Source: Methanosarcina horonobensis HB-1 = JCM 15518
GTDB taxonomy: Archaea > Halobacteriota > Methanosarcinia > Methanosarcinales > Methanosarcinaceae
Direction of reading: 5' to 3'
Length of the DNA stretch: 64,000 bases
Assembly (NCBI RefSeq): GCF_000970285.1
Contig: NZ_CP009516.1
Coordinates: forward strand, 785,036-849,035
Shown here in pieces: positions 1-9,210 of the stretch. The stretch's first letter is position 1. Each line of letters opens with the position of its first letter. The notes under the pieces were generated by a model, which was given only the letters and a program-made list of their open reading frames with translations, searched no databases and was not told where the DNA came from. The translations under genes and the position numbers were made by a program.

Positions 1-2
1 AA

Positions 3-378
3 GTGCCTGAATTGTACGCAAAAGATCTGCAGGAATTCTTTGGCGAGTTTCGTAAATAATGGCAGCGTTTGTATCGTACTGAAATGACCGCGCCAGACCA
101 AGGTCTGACTACTTGCATTAGTCTCGAGTATGCTTCTGATGCAGGATACAGGGACAGTAACTCTTTTTTAATTTAACGAAGGAACCGGAAAACTTGACCT
201 GATAGTAGTAGCGTATAAACAGCCCGATAACAGGATTGTGCTCGGGGCAGGCCCTGTAATGAGTTATTACGAATTCTGGCAACGCTCGGGATAAAGGTTG
301 ACGGATGAAGAATGGAGAGAGATGCTGGCAAATAATCCTCCTGAAAGACCGGAATGGGTAAATTCTTTTAAGGTGTAA
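3..378 (+). pseudogene. C-terminal remnant of a DUF3160-family protein
   Basis: Several short pieces in different frames read like the end of one DUF3160 protein. Positions 3-59 give VPELYAKDLQEFFGEFRK then a stop. Around 90-178 another frame gives LEYASDAGYRDSNSF. Positions 181-378 give GTGKLDLIVVAYKQPDNR, then GPVMSYYEFW, an in-frame TAA at 292-294, then RLTDEEWREML and RPEW just before the final stop. The SYYEF...RLTDEEW...RPEW signature is what I associate with DUF3160 C-termini. At least one nonsense codon and frame changes make this a broken gene; its 5' part lies outside the window. Function of the family is unknown to me. Confidence 0.55.
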
Positions 379-587
379 AAAAAATGTTATCTTGGAGCTT
401 ATCTTTTCCACTCATTTTTTCTTTTTAGAATCATCACACCCCCGCTTGTAAAGAGTAATTAAAGGGCTTGGTCGGGAATACGATCGAGAGAATTACTGAT
501 CCTTAAATACGTGGATTATATTTTTAAGACCCTTAGATTAAATTCTGCAACAGATATATAGATCCAAGCGCTTTTTATAAAGAAACG

Positions 588-645
588 ATTATAAAAATAG
601 CTATTATAAAGTAGCTGTTATAAAAAGTAGCTATTATAATAAAGA
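588..645. repeat. short imperfect tandem repeats before the alcohol dehydrogenase
   Basis: About three imperfect copies of a roughly 18-base unit containing TAGCTATTATAAA lie end to end immediately before the first canonical ATG of the dehydrogenase gene. They are AT-rich and contain TATAAA-like strings, so they may include its promoter. No known family. Confidence 0.5.
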
Positions 646-2076
646 TTGCTCTGTGCTACTCTGCATTGCAGGGTAAGTCTAAAAGCCAAAAACCAGCAGA
701 GAACCTTTCTTAATTTTTCTGATTGGGGTGATCTTATAAAAGCCGTTGTTTATAGAGGACCGAATCAGGTCGCTGTAGAGGAAGTGGAAGATCCGAAAAT
801 AGAACATCCTGCAGATGCAATAGTCAGGCTTACCTCGAGTGGAATATGCGGAAGCGACCTTCATATGTATGAGGGAAGAACGGTTGAAAAACCGGGCAAA
901 GTGCTGGGGCACGAGCCTCTTGGGGTTATAGAAGAGGTAGGAGATGCCGTGTTCTCCTTTAAAAAAGGAGATCGGGTGGTTATTACTTTCAACATCGCCT
1001 GCGGACACTGTCTGAACTGTATTCGGGGCTTTACAAGTGCCTGCCTGACCGTTAATCCCGAAAATGCGGGTGGAGCTTTCGGATACGCTAAAATGGGCCC
1101 ATATAAGGGAGCACAGGCTGAGTTCCTGAGAGTGCCGTTTGCCGACCTGAGCTGCACAAAACTTCCCGGGTCTCCGGTAGATAAATGGGAAGACGATTTT
1201 ATTATGCTGGCTGATGTCTTTCCCACAGGCTTTTTCGCTACACAGCTTGCCATGGTACAGCCTGGGTTGCCTGTAGCAGTTTTTGGCGCAGGACCTGTAG
1301 GTTTGCTCGCAGCCTACTCTGCAATACTTCAGGGAGCAACTCAGGTTTTTGTGGTCGATTATATCCCTGAGAGGCTGGAACTGGCAAAGAGTATTGGTGC
1401 CATTCCTATAGATTTCACCCTGAGCGACCCGGTAGCCATGATTGAGGCTTTAAGATCTCAGCACGCAAGAATGGATACGTTGCTGCCAGGAGAGAGGAAG
1501 TTGCAGAAAATAGTTTCAGGTGTGAAAAATTTGGTCAGGAGTGCAGGTGCCAGTTTTGAAGTTGCCAGAAGCGACCCGGTAACCATGATAGAGATGTTAA
1601 GGACAGGGAATCCGGCAATCGTGCAGTCGCTGCTGCCAGGTGAGGAAAAAATGAAAGGGGTCATGTGCGGTATAGACGCAGTTGGTTATCAGGCAAGGGA
1701 TAGGCAAGACCCATCAAGAGAGAACCCTACTCAGGTGATAAGCGACCTGGTAAGGTTGATCAACCCAACAGGTCACCTTGGAGTTATCGGAGTTTACACA
1801 GCTGACGACCCCGGAGCCTACAATGAACGCGCTAAGAAAGGAGAATACATCCTGCCTTTTGGACAGCTCTGGGAAAAAGGAATGACAGTTGGAACAGGCC
1901 AGACTCCGGTGAAAAAACTCCAGCCAATGCTCAGAGACATGATAATCGCCGGAGTAGCAAAGCCCAGCTTTATAATAAGCCATAAGATTTCCATAGATGA
2001 AGCTCCTGATGCCTACAGGGAGTTTGCTAATCGTACGGAAGGCTTTACAAAAGTAACAATTCAATTCGCAAAATGA
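646..2076 (+). CDS. zinc-dependent alcohol/formaldehyde dehydrogenase-like protein
   Basis: Medium-chain dehydrogenase of the glutathione-independent formaldehyde dehydrogenase-like branch, expected to oxidise alcohols or aldehydes with NAD(P). From the ATG at 646, catalytic zinc ligands are Cys68 (GICGSDLH) and His89 (GHEPLG), structural zinc Cys119/122/125/133, and the Rossmann motif is GAGPVGLLAAY. The family normally starts at KAVVYRG, here residue 32. Just before it, GGTGATC at 727-733 is a strong ribosome site, but the codon in the right place (736-738) is ATA, not ATG. The first 30 residues do not look like family sequence, so either AUA is used or the start is lost. Residues about 260-308 and 309-357 are a diverged tandem duplication (147 bp period, SDPVxMIE...LLPGE) inserted in the cofactor domain. 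The gene may be a decaying copy. Confidence 0.8.
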   Translation: MLCATLHCRVSLKAKNQQRTFLNFSDWGDLIKAVVYRGPNQVAVEEVEDPKIEHPADAIVRLTSSGICGSDLHMYEGRTVEKPGKVLGHEPLGVIEEVGDAVFSFKKGDRVVITFNIACGHCLNCIRGFTSACLTVNPENAGGAFGYAKMGPYKGAQAEFLRVPFADLSCTKLPGSPVDKWEDDFIMLADVFPTGFFATQLAMVQPGLPVAVFGAGPVGLLAAYSAILQGATQVFVVDYIPERLELAKSIGAIPIDFTLSDPVAMIEALRSQHARMDTLLPGERKLQKIVSGVKNLVRSAGASFEVARSDPVTMIEMLRTGNPAIVQSLLPGEEKMKGVMCGIDAVGYQARDRQDPSRENPTQVISDLVRLINPTGHLGVIGVYTADDPGAYNERAKKGEYILPFGQLWEKGMTVGTGQTPVKKLQPMLRDMIIAGVAKPSFIISHKISIDEAPDAYREFANRTEGFTKVTIQFAK

Positions 2077-2383
2077 ATTTTCAATTTAATTTTTTTTCGG
2101 TTTTTTTCTTCCGGTTGATATCAGCTCTGATGATTATGTAGCCATCGTTTTTCTTTTTTTCCAATAATTTAACTCATCTTAACACTATCTTAACTCTTGT
2201 TAGCTACTCTAATTCTTATTAATCATTTTATAGTTATATGCAGTTTTTGTGATTTCGAGTGATTTCGAGTGGGTTTAGATGAAAATTGGACGTACCTTTT
2301 AAGGGAAACATTAATAACTTTCATTTCTGAAAAAGAGAAATAGTCTTTAATTTGAATATTGAGTTCAGGAGGAAACTACTGCT
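2077..2383. other. intergenic: T-tract terminator, then leader of methyltransferase
   Basis: T-runs at about 2091-2108 just after the dehydrogenase stop look like an archaeal transcription terminator. GATTTCGAGT occurs twice in tandem near 2252-2271. TTTTATAGTTATATG near 2228-2242 is a possible TATA element. AGGAGG lies shortly before the ATG at 2384. Nothing else is seen. Confidence 0.4.
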
Positions 2384-3085
2384 ATGAAGCCTGAAAAACC
2401 TGCTCAGAACGCTACTCCTCACCTTCCCGAGGACTATGATGCCCAGATATCCCGGGTTCTCCCTTATTACTCATCCTTTCATCAGGAAACTATCAAGCTC
2501 GTCAAATCGCTGCCCTCAAGCCCGAACGTATGGATGGATACCGGATGCGGAACAGGCTCCCTGGTCAATAAGGCGATTGAAGAATTTCTCGACACAAAAT
2601 TCTTTTTACTCGATCCTTCGAAAGGCATGCTGGATCAAGCAAAGGGAAAATTATTATTTTACCCTGCTGGAAAGGTAGAATTTCTGAAAGCCTCCTCTAC
2701 TCAGGAATTCTCTCAGGAACTGGAGGAAAAGCCGGACGTTATCACTGCTATACAATGCCATCATTACCTCAGCCGCGAAGGCCGGGCCAGAGCCACTGAA
2801 GTGTGTTATAATCTTCTAAAAGAAAGCGGAGTTTACATCACCTTCGAGAACATCAGGCCGCTAACAGAAGAAGGCGTGACCATAGGAAAACGATACTGGG
2901 GCAACTTTCAATCAGCGCACGGGAGGAACGAGGAAGAGATAGGGAAACATCTTGAACGTTTTGATACCGAATATTTCCCTATAACTGTTGAGGAACATTT
3001 GAAATTGTTGAGAGAAACAGGGTTCAGGACAGTGGAGTTATTCTGGTACTCTTATATGCAGGCTGGTTTTTACTGCATTAAATAA
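2384..3085 (+). CDS. class I SAM-dependent methyltransferase
   Basis: 233-residue soluble protein with a seven-beta-strand methyltransferase core. Motif I is MDTGCGTGSLV near residue 50, followed by an acidic FFLLDPSKGML strand that would hold the ribose of SAM, and a later ITAIQCHHYLS strand in the motif-IV position. The length fits small stand-alone methyltransferases. A clear AGGAGG precedes the ATG. The substrate cannot be told. Neighbours are a dehydrogenase upstream and broken genes downstream, so the context does not help. Confidence 0.8.
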   Translation: MKPEKPAQNATPHLPEDYDAQISRVLPYYSSFHQETIKLVKSLPSSPNVWMDTGCGTGSLVNKAIEEFLDTKFFLLDPSKGMLDQAKGKLLFYPAGKVEFLKASSTQEFSQELEEKPDVITAIQCHHYLSREGRARATEVCYNLLKESGVYITFENIRPLTEEGVTIGKRYWGNFQSAHGRNEEEIGKHLERFDTEYFPITVEEHLKLLRETGFRTVELFWYSYMQAGFYCIK

Positions 3086-3333
3086 TCTGTTCATTTATCA
3101 TGCAGAGTTCACATGTTTTTTAGCTGAATATAAATCCACTGGCGTAAACCTTGAAATTCGATTTTCATAATTTCACTCGATTTGCGCTCATTATTTGCGC
3201 TCATTATTTGCGCTTATCGAGTTATAAACTCGGCTTCAATAAATTGAAGTCATTTCAACCATTTAAGACCTAATATTGCTGCTTTTTCAGTTCAACCGCT
3301 AAGCCTTCATATTATAAAGAGACAATTATAATT

Positions 3334-3812
3334 ATGGGATCGCAAGAGTTTCGAACACAGGCATCAAGTCCTGCTGACGAATCTTCTATTCGTGCCCTCT
3401 ATCAGCAATTGATTGATGGCTGGAATCAGGGCAGCGGCGAGGCTTTCGCAGCACCCTTTGCCGAGAACGCTGATCTCGTGGGATTTGATGGTGCGCACCT
3501 CAAAGGACGACAGGAGATCGCTTCCTTTCACCAGCAGCTTTTTGATACCTATGTCAAAGATATTCGTATGGAGGTAAGGTCAGAAGTGTGCGTTTCCTGA
3601 CTCCAGATGTGGCTATTGTGCATGTAGCCAGCGGGACGGTTATGCCAGGACAGCAGGATCTCGAACCTGAAAGGAATTCTGTCCAGACACTTGTTGCCGC
3701 GAAACATAATGGGCAACGGTTCCTTGTTGCGTTTCAGAAAACACTGGCTCAGTTCATAGGTAGACCGGAAATGGGTCAGGAACTGATGGAGGAGCTCAGA
3801 AAGAAGTTGTAA
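3334..3812 (+). pseudogene. SnoaL-like / SgcJ-EcaC family protein, frameshifted
   Basis: Two overlapping frames form one protein of the SgcJ/EcaC (DUF4440, SnoaL-like cone fold) type. The first frame carries IRALYQQLIDGWNQGSGEAF and ENADLVGFDG and stops at 3600. The second, open through 3588-3812, carries VRFLTPDVAIVHVASGT, then SVQTLVAAK and FIGRPEM. The expected reading across the join is EGVRFLTPD; the DNA has GAAGTGTG where GAAGGTGTG would restore the frame, so loss of one G near 3586 is the likely lesion. Sequencing error is the alternative. Family members bind or turn over small ligands; the role here is unknown. Confidence 0.7.
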
Positions 3813-3902
3813 GCTTATGGCCTCTTTTCAGCTTTATCCGGCTTTAGCACCTTGCAGTAAGAAGCCTTGATAATTATATGATATACGCAGGAGGACGAAT
3901 CT

Positions 3903-4407
3903 GTGAATAAGCACCAGGTGGGAGAAGTTCTCCTGTGGCTTTTCGTCGTCTGGGTCGGCATCCAATTCGGTGCTGGTCTCTACGAAAAACAAATCGTCGT
4001 TCCGCAATGGAGCACTGTGCCGCCAGAAGTAGTAGGCGAAGCGTTATCTCACTCGGGTCAGGAAAGCTCAGCGCTTAGATTTTGGGCATTCGTATCGTCT
4101 CCTGTTTCTCTGCTCGCGCTTGCGCGAATGCAGTTATAGCGTGGTATGCAGCTGGCAGGAGCCGCAACTGGTGGCTGGCAGCCTCAATCATAATGATAAT
4201 TTACAGTATCTTTACTTACACCTACTTTGTCCCCAGAATGATCTGGCTGTGGCAGGCCGAGACACTGCCCGCTCCAGAGGTCGAATTCGCAGTGTTCTGG
4301 TGGGTGCGTCTTAATTACGTGCGTATGGTAATCGGAGCGTTGGGTGGCTTGCAGCGTTAAAGACATTATCGCTGTCAGGTGAAAGCGACAGCAAGCTTTA
4401 CACTTGA
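3903..4407 (+). pseudogene. DUF1772-like membrane protein, two frameshifts
   Basis: GTG start at 3903 after AGGAGG. The first frame gives VLLWLFVVWVGIQFGAGLYE and RFWAFVSSPVSLLALA, then runs into a stop at 4139. The second frame continues NAVIAWYAAGRSRNWWLAA, a TYTYFVPRMIWLW segment and WWVRLNYVRMV, and stops at 4360. A third frame restores WLAALKTLSLSG and ends at 4407. The first shift fits an extra CG in GCGCG near 4123; the second is near 4341. The assembled product has about four membrane segments and resembles DUF1772 proteins. It follows another frameshifted gene closely, as if both were losing function together. Confidence 0.6.
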
Positions 4408-4662
4408 TTCATTCAAACCTTATAATTGCCTGCAATGTGAAAAAAAGTATACCTTATTTCTTTTTTTTGGGTTTATAGTAATCCTTTCTTTTGGGTTATA
4501 GTAATTTTACATCCTTTAAATAACTCTTTATAAAAAATTTCGGATAAATATAGAATACACTCTCCCAAATTTGTCGGATTTCTCGAAGTTTTGTAACCTC
4601 CGGAATCCTGAAAAAAGAAATGGAAAAAAGAAATGGAAAAAAGAATTGGAAAAAGAATAGAC

Positions 4663-6420
4663 TTAATACGAGGAGTCTCTCTTTTTCGTGCTTCTAGTAT
4701 TTCTTGTATAATTTGTGCCATTTGTGCCGCGAGATTCGCCTCTTGAATCCCCTCTGGATTCGCCGCCTCTAGAATTGCCTCTGGAATTGCTTCGATTATC
4801 GCTTCTGGTCTCCCCTGAATCCTTTGAGCTTTTTCCTCTGGATTTCTGAGCAAGTTCCACGAAGGGTTTGCTTCCTCTTCTTTTGTTTTTGAAGATTTCG
4901 ATCAGGGCTTCAGCCTGGGCAAATGGCAGAGTTACAAAGGAGAAATGCGGGAAAATTTCTGCATCCCTTACTTTGAGTTCGCTGTCCCCGAGTTCTTCCT
5001 GAATGAAATATGACAATTTGTCCGGAGTCATGCCATCGGCTTTACCCATAGCTATAAAGAGCCTGGACTTACCTTTTCTGTCGACATAGGAGCTGGGGCT
5101 GGAGATTTCAGTGTACATGCTTTCATCGAACTTGTCTTTGAAGGTGAACTTCAAGAGGGCAGCCAGAATCTTTTCTGCAGGGTATTCTTCAAGGAGCTTT
5201 TCGCTCATTTCAAGGCAGTCCCCGTACTCTTCCGTTTTTATTGTCTCTTCAAGTTCGGCTCTTACTCTCGCCCTTTTGGCTTTAATTACATCTTTTATTT
5301 CAGGAATGCGGCCTTTCTTCATTTCGGACTTTGAGGTCTTTTTAATATAAGTGAGCCTTCTGAATTCGGTGGATGTGACAAAGGTAATAGCAGTTCCCTG
5401 TTTACCTGCCCTTCCTGTCCTCCCTATCCTGTGCACATAGGACTCAGGGTCCTGAGGCAGGGAATAGTTAATAACATGGGTCAGGTCCATAATGTCGATG
5501 CCTCTTGCTGCGACATCGGTCGCTGCGAGAATGTTTATCTTCTGCTTCCTGAACTTGTTAAGGATTTTTTCGCGTTCCTGCTGGGAGAGGTCTCCATGCA
5601 GGGCATCGGCTAAATAACCCCTGTCGCTCAGTTTCTGGGCAAGCTGGCTGGTGTCGGTCTTTGTCCGGCAGAATACGAGCCCGTAGAATTCGTCCTCAAT
5701 ATCGATAATCCTGCAGAGGGCTTCGAATTTGTCATTTTCCTTAACCTCAAAATAGATCTGTTCGGTCAGGGTTTCTGTAAGTTCCTCTTTCTCAATCGTA
5801 ATATGCTCGTAGTTCTGCATATGCTTCTTGACAATTCCAAGAATCGGCTTTGGCATTGTGGCTGAGAAGAAAAGCATCCTTTTATCAGGACCTGTTGCCT
5901 TTAAGATCTCCTTTATATCATCAATAAAGCCCATGTTCAGCATTTCGTCGGCTTCGTCAAGCACGAAATACGAAATATTTTCGAGATTGAGGCTCTTTCT
6001 TTCGAGATGGTCTATGATCCTTCCCGGAGTCCCAACTACAATATCCACGCCGGTTTTCAGCAAGCGAAGCTGCTGGGTCATGGACTGCCCGCCGTATATA
6101 GGGGCAATGTGAAGCTTTTTGTCTCCTTTTATGGAGTTAAGCTCTTCTGAAACCTGAATTGCAAGTTCCCTTGTAGGAGTCAGGATTATTGCCTGAACGT
6201 GTCCTGATTTCTCAGGAATTTTCTCTATAATGGGGGCTCCGAAGGCGGTTGTTTTTCCTGTTCCTGTCTGAGCCTGCCCTATAATGTCTGATTCTCCTTT
6301 CAAAAAAAGCGGAATGACCTTTTCCTGAATCGGGGTTGGTTCTTCGAACCCTTTCTTTTTGAGGGCTTTCAATGTACTGTCCGAGAGCCCAAGTGCCTTA
6401 AATTTTGCTAATTTTTCCAT
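4663..6420 (-). CDS. deaD: ATP-dependent DEAD-box RNA helicase
   Basis: 585-residue RNA helicase that unwinds structured RNA using ATP, in archaea often linked to cold growth and ribosome assembly. Visible motifs: Q-motif EPTPIQ (27-32), Walker A AQTGTGKT (50-57), PTREL (82-86), TPGR, DEAD (155-158), SAT, and HRIGRTGRAG late in the second RecA domain. A C-terminal DbpA-type RNA-binding domain spans about residues 440-525 (RLFIAMGKADGMTPDKL), and the tail is an SRG/GESRGDSRG-rich basic region of about 50 residues, typical of unspecific RNA contact. It is transcribed alone, with a 518-base gap upstream. Confidence 0.97.
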   Translation of the reverse strand: MEKLAKFKALGLSDSTLKALKKKGFEEPTPIQEKVIPLFLKGESDIIGQAQTGTGKTTAFGAPIIEKIPEKSGHVQAIILTPTRELAIQVSEELNSIKGDKKLHIAPIYGGQSMTQQLRLLKTGVDIVVGTPGRIIDHLERKSLNLENISYFVLDEADEMLNMGFIDDIKEILKATGPDKRMLFFSATMPKPILGIVKKHMQNYEHITIEKEELTETLTEQIYFEVKENDKFEALCRIIDIEDEFYGLVFCRTKTDTSQLAQKLSDRGYLADALHGDLSQQEREKILNKFRKQKINILAATDVAARGIDIMDLTHVINYSLPQDPESYVHRIGRTGRAGKQGTAITFVTSTEFRRLTYIKKTSKSEMKKGRIPEIKDVIKAKRARVRAELEETIKTEEYGDCLEMSEKLLEEYPAEKILAALLKFTFKDKFDESMYTEISSPSSYVDRKGKSRLFIAMGKADGMTPDKLSYFIQEELGDSELKVRDAEIFPHFSFVTLPFAQAEALIEIFKNKRRGSKPFVELAQKSRGKSSKDSGETRSDNRSNSRGNSRGGESRGDSRGESRGTNGTNYTRNTRSTKKRDSSY

Positions 6421-6938
6421 GTACTCACTCTAGAATTTACAATTATTTTCTACAGGCTCTGCAGATTGCAGACCTGCTGTTTGCATACTATCTGCCGCAG
6501 TCCGACGTTTCCTTTAAGGAAAAGCCCATTTATCAACATCGGTTACACGCTACCAGCTAAAACAGGTAAACACACCGCATAAATGGTTAATCTCCCCGGC
6601 ACTGCGAAAAGTTGCCTAAAACCAGGGAAATTCAGGATTAGTATGAATAAACTTATACAGCAAAAAATGGCTTTCTTGGATAAGTTCCGGACACTTTTTT
6701 GAATTCTTCCCCGTGATACAGGCAAATGAGTAATTAGACCGTGATCTTTTACTCCAGTAGATACACACTACACCCCTTTCCTGTATATAATCCTTTGCTA
6801 TCTTTCGGGCAGAACTGGCCCGGAAAAGGCTGTAAAAGCCGGGAAATCTATAATCGAAAACCTGTTAATCCAGAAAAATATACATAATTTTCTTTAAATT
6901 TATATTTTATATGTATTACTTTTCATGTCAGGGCGTGC
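6421..6938. other. long upstream region of the DEAD-box helicase
   Basis: 518 bases without a convincing gene. A TATA-like TTATATAC reads on the minus strand near 6784-6791; if it is the helicase promoter the mRNA leader would be over 300 bases. Cold-inducible archaeal helicase genes are known to have long leaders, so this is plausible, but no conserved structure was recognised. The part next to 6938 is AT-rich and probably ends the upstream gene's transcript. Confidence 0.35.
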
Positions 6939-7364
6939 TCAGTACCAGCCCTTGAGGTGAAGCTCGTCTGTTAGCATTTCCTTTAAAAGGTTCAATCTGT
7001 CTATGGAATTCCGGATCTGCTCAGGCTTGTCCAGCAGTTCTTCGCATCCGGTCTCTTCCTGAATGGTTGTAACTCTCAGGAGTTCGGCAAAATTTACGCA
7101 TTCATCAAGGAAGCTATTAAACAGCCTGCGGGCCTGTGCAAAATAATCCGAAGTTCTGAAATCCGGTTGAAGGGTTTTTTCATATTCTGCCCTCTGCTTC
7201 ATCTCGGCAGCCAGGACACGGGTCTCAACATAGTCACCGATATTCAGAAGATTTCCCAGATTCTGCAGGGTTGTCCCGATGTGCTGGATAAAATACGCAA
7301 CCTCAAAAGCCCACTGTTTGTCATAGTTCGTTCCTGAGCCGTAGTTAAAAGAAGAGGAGTTCAT
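6939..7364 (-). CDS. conserved-looking hypothetical protein, helical
   Basis: 141 residues from the ATG after TTGCAG, with GGAGATGACC upstream. No family recognised. It is soluble and probably all-helical, with amphipathic stretches (AFEVAYFIQHIGTTLQNLGN, LFNSFLDECVNFAELLRV, SIDRLNLLKEMLTDEL). Two cysteines are spaced widely. It stands between the helicase and a divergent acetyltransferase gene. Codon use and low isoleucine/serine shadow content look like a real gene. No function is proposed. Confidence 0.6.
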   Translation of the reverse strand: MNSSSFNYGSGTNYDKQWAFEVAYFIQHIGTTLQNLGNLLNIGDYVETRVLAAEMKQRAEYEKTLQPDFRTSDYFAQARRLFNSFLDECVNFAELLRVTTIQEETGCEELLDKPEQIRNSIDRLNLLKEMLTDELHLKGWY

Positions 7365-7652
7365 CTGCAAGGGTCATCTCCTGCACTTCTATTTATTCTA
7401 TTATTACTTCTTCTATGCTATTTCATACTTCCTTTTTACTTCTCTTTAATTTTCCGAAACGATAATTGTGTTATAGCTGGATACTGGACGTTTACCGAGC
7501 AGCCTCCTCACCACTTTTCCTCTTTTTTCCCTGCTCTCTCTTCCCGGCCCTGTTCATAATTCGAGTAGCCTTTCGGCTCTTTCAATGATTTGTACGGTTA
7601 TACTTTAATACTGGTACGCGAACTTTTTCTTTGAATAAGGGGTCAGAACAAA

Positions 7653-8192
7653 ATGGAAACACAATACACTGTCAGGAAAGGCAAACCATTGGATTTGCAT
7701 AAGATTGTAACCCTTTACAGAACTGTTGCAGCCCGTTCGGGAGGAATTGCACGGGAAGCCGATGAGGTTACGGAAACCTATGTTATGAACTTCATCGAGA
7801 AAAGCCTTCAATCAGGTATCATTCTGACAATCGAGGACCCTGAGAATCCTGAAGTTCTCATCGCAGAGGTCCACACTTATAAGCCTGAAATAAAAGTTTT
7901 TGCTCATGTCTTCAGTGACCTGACAATTGCAGTTCATCCTGACTATCAGGGAAAAGGGATAGGCAAACTTCTCTTCAGAACCCTCCTGCAGGAAACGGAA
8001 TCAAAGTATCCCGAGATTATGCGAGTCGAACTTATTGCAAGAGAAAGCAATAAAAGGGCTATCGAATTTTATAAAAAACTAGGCTTTAACATTGAAGGAA
8101 GGCTCGAAAACCGGATCTGTGACAAAACCGGAAAGTTGGAGGCTGATATCCCTATGGGCTGGACTCGTCCTTTATGCAGGCTGCAGGTTTAA
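7653..8192 (+). CDS. GNAT-family N-acetyltransferase
   Basis: 179 residues with the GNAT fold that moves an acetyl group from acetyl-CoA to an amine. The CoA-binding motif A is clear near residues 88-107: DLTIAVHPDYQGKGIGKLLF, with the Q/R-x-x-G-x-G/A pattern as QGKGIG. The C-terminal motif B region is RESNKRAIEFYKKLGFNIEG. The C-terminal PMGWTRPL is usual in archaeal members. Substrate unknown. Start ATG follows AAGGGGTCAG. Transcribed alone, divergent from the hypothetical gene at 6939. Confidence 0.85.
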   Translation: METQYTVRKGKPLDLHKIVTLYRTVAARSGGIAREADEVTETYVMNFIEKSLQSGIILTIEDPENPEVLIAEVHTYKPEIKVFAHVFSDLTIAVHPDYQGKGIGKLLFRTLLQETESKYPEIMRVELIARESNKRAIEFYKKLGFNIEGRLENRICDKTGKLEADIPMGWTRPLCRLQV

Positions 8193-8262
8193 ATCTCTCG
8201 AAAATACAAGATAAATTCCTTTAATATTTTTTAACTCTCATACCTTGCTTTATATTTCTTTA

Positions 8263-8280
8263 TGTCAACTATTCTTGATA
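8263..8280. promoter_or_regulatory. candidate ArsR-type operator, AhpD1 promoter
   Basis: TGTCAA-CTATTC-TTGATA, an inverted repeat with a 6-base spacer and one mismatch in the outer arm. A TATA element (TTTATATTT) sits at about 8249-8257, so the predicted start of transcription falls in or next to the dyad, a repressor geometry. It precedes the small gene at 8371 and the AhpD-like gene at 8600. The same core occurs at 9608, 12565, 17138, 17177 and 21759. Confidence 0.55.
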
Positions 8281-8370
8281 TTCGTCCACTGTTTTTTAAA
8301 GCTGGTTTCCAATATGTGTTAAGCAGGATTGAGAGTAGCTTAAGAATCTATCTAGCTAAGGAGACAGATA

Positions 8371-8523
8371 ATGGAAAATAAAAAGAATACTCTGCCGGAG
8401 GAAGAAAACTTGGAAAAGGATAAACCGGAAGATGAAGAGGACCTTCTGTATACGCATAAGCCAGAGTCACGTGGCAATGAAATGCGGTGGAACGCCAGTT
8501 TATGCAGAAAACCCGGGCGATGA
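8371..8523 (+). CDS. small acidic protein, unknown
   Basis: 50-codon frame with ATG placed well after AAGGAG (8358-8363). The product begins MENKKNTLPEEENLEKDKPE, is highly charged and ends with a basic SLCRKPGR tail holding its single Cys. It lies between the operator at 8263 and the AhpD-like gene at 8600, 76 bases before the latter, so it could be co-transcribed. It might also be a remnant or a leader peptide. No family recognised. Confidence 0.4.
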   Translation: MENKKNTLPEEENLEKDKPEDEEDLLYTHKPESRGNEMRWNASLCRKPGR

Positions 8524-8599
8524 TACTGATCGATGCCTGAAATATATTATCATTTTGAACGCATTATTTCGTTTTTCACTTTAATCAGGAGGAGTTTAA

Positions 8600-8941
8600 G
8601 TGTCATTTTTAGATGAAATGTTACCTGAAACTGCGGAAGCTTTCGGACAGATGAGGAACTCTATTTTCAAAGACGGTTTTCTTGATGTCAAAACAAAAGA
8701 ATTGATCGCCATTGCTTCTTCGGTCCTTATGCGTTGTCAGTACTGTGTCGATGTGCATTCCCGGAGGGCAGTTGCTGCAGGAGCTGCAAAGGAAGAAATT
8801 GCCGAAGCAATTGCAGTTGCCACATTCATTGCTGCCGGGTCGCAGATAGGATGGACGAATGCTTATGGTGAAAGCATATACGACAAAATTTTTGAAAAGG
8901 ATAAAGATGAAGAGGATTCCTGCTGTTGCTGTGAAGAGTAA
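8600..8941 (+). CDS. AhpD-like carboxymuconolactone decarboxylase-family protein, poly-Cys tail
   Basis: 113 residues, GTG start after AGGAGG. The AhpD/CMD core has the redox motif C46-Q-Y-C49-V-D-V-H53, as in alkylhydroperoxidase-D-like disulfide reductases. It probably acts on peroxides or protein disulfides in the cytoplasm; the real substrate is unknown. An acidic C-terminal tail ends in four consecutive cysteines (108-111) then EE, which is not part of the fold and could bind metal or metalloid. A paralogue lies at 12638 with a GCCCGN tail. Both are preceded by the same kind of dyad operator. Confidence 0.85.
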   Translation: MSFLDEMLPETAEAFGQMRNSIFKDGFLDVKTKELIAIASSVLMRCQYCVDVHSRRAVAAGAAKEEIAEAIAVATFIAAGSQIGWTNAYGESIYDKIFEKDKDEEDSCCCCEE

Positions 8942-9210
8942 AAATAAGAAAGTGAAATCTGTCGAATAAATGGCAGCAAGGATGAAAGAACACAAAATTA
9001 AGTGTTCTTTTTGTTTCTCTCTAAGAATACCCAGATTATATGATTGAGATATTTAATCTACCCGAATTGAAAAAAAGTTTTTAGAATCAGGGAGAGTATA
9101 TATCTGACTGTAACCTGTTTAAACCCTGTAAGGCAGTGAAAAGATAGCTTGAAACCTTCTTTTTCTATTATGGCCAATTTCAATCAATTGATCTGATGGA
9201 TAAGTGATTT

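Noticed and set aside
118-411. 97-codon minus-strand frame at the left edge
   Set aside because: It is the antisense shadow of the DUF3160 remnant and has no ribosome site.
3181-3217. TTGCGCTCATTA repeats as a CRISPR array
   Set aside because: Only two to three short units with no spacers. No CRISPR array or cas gene is seen in the window.
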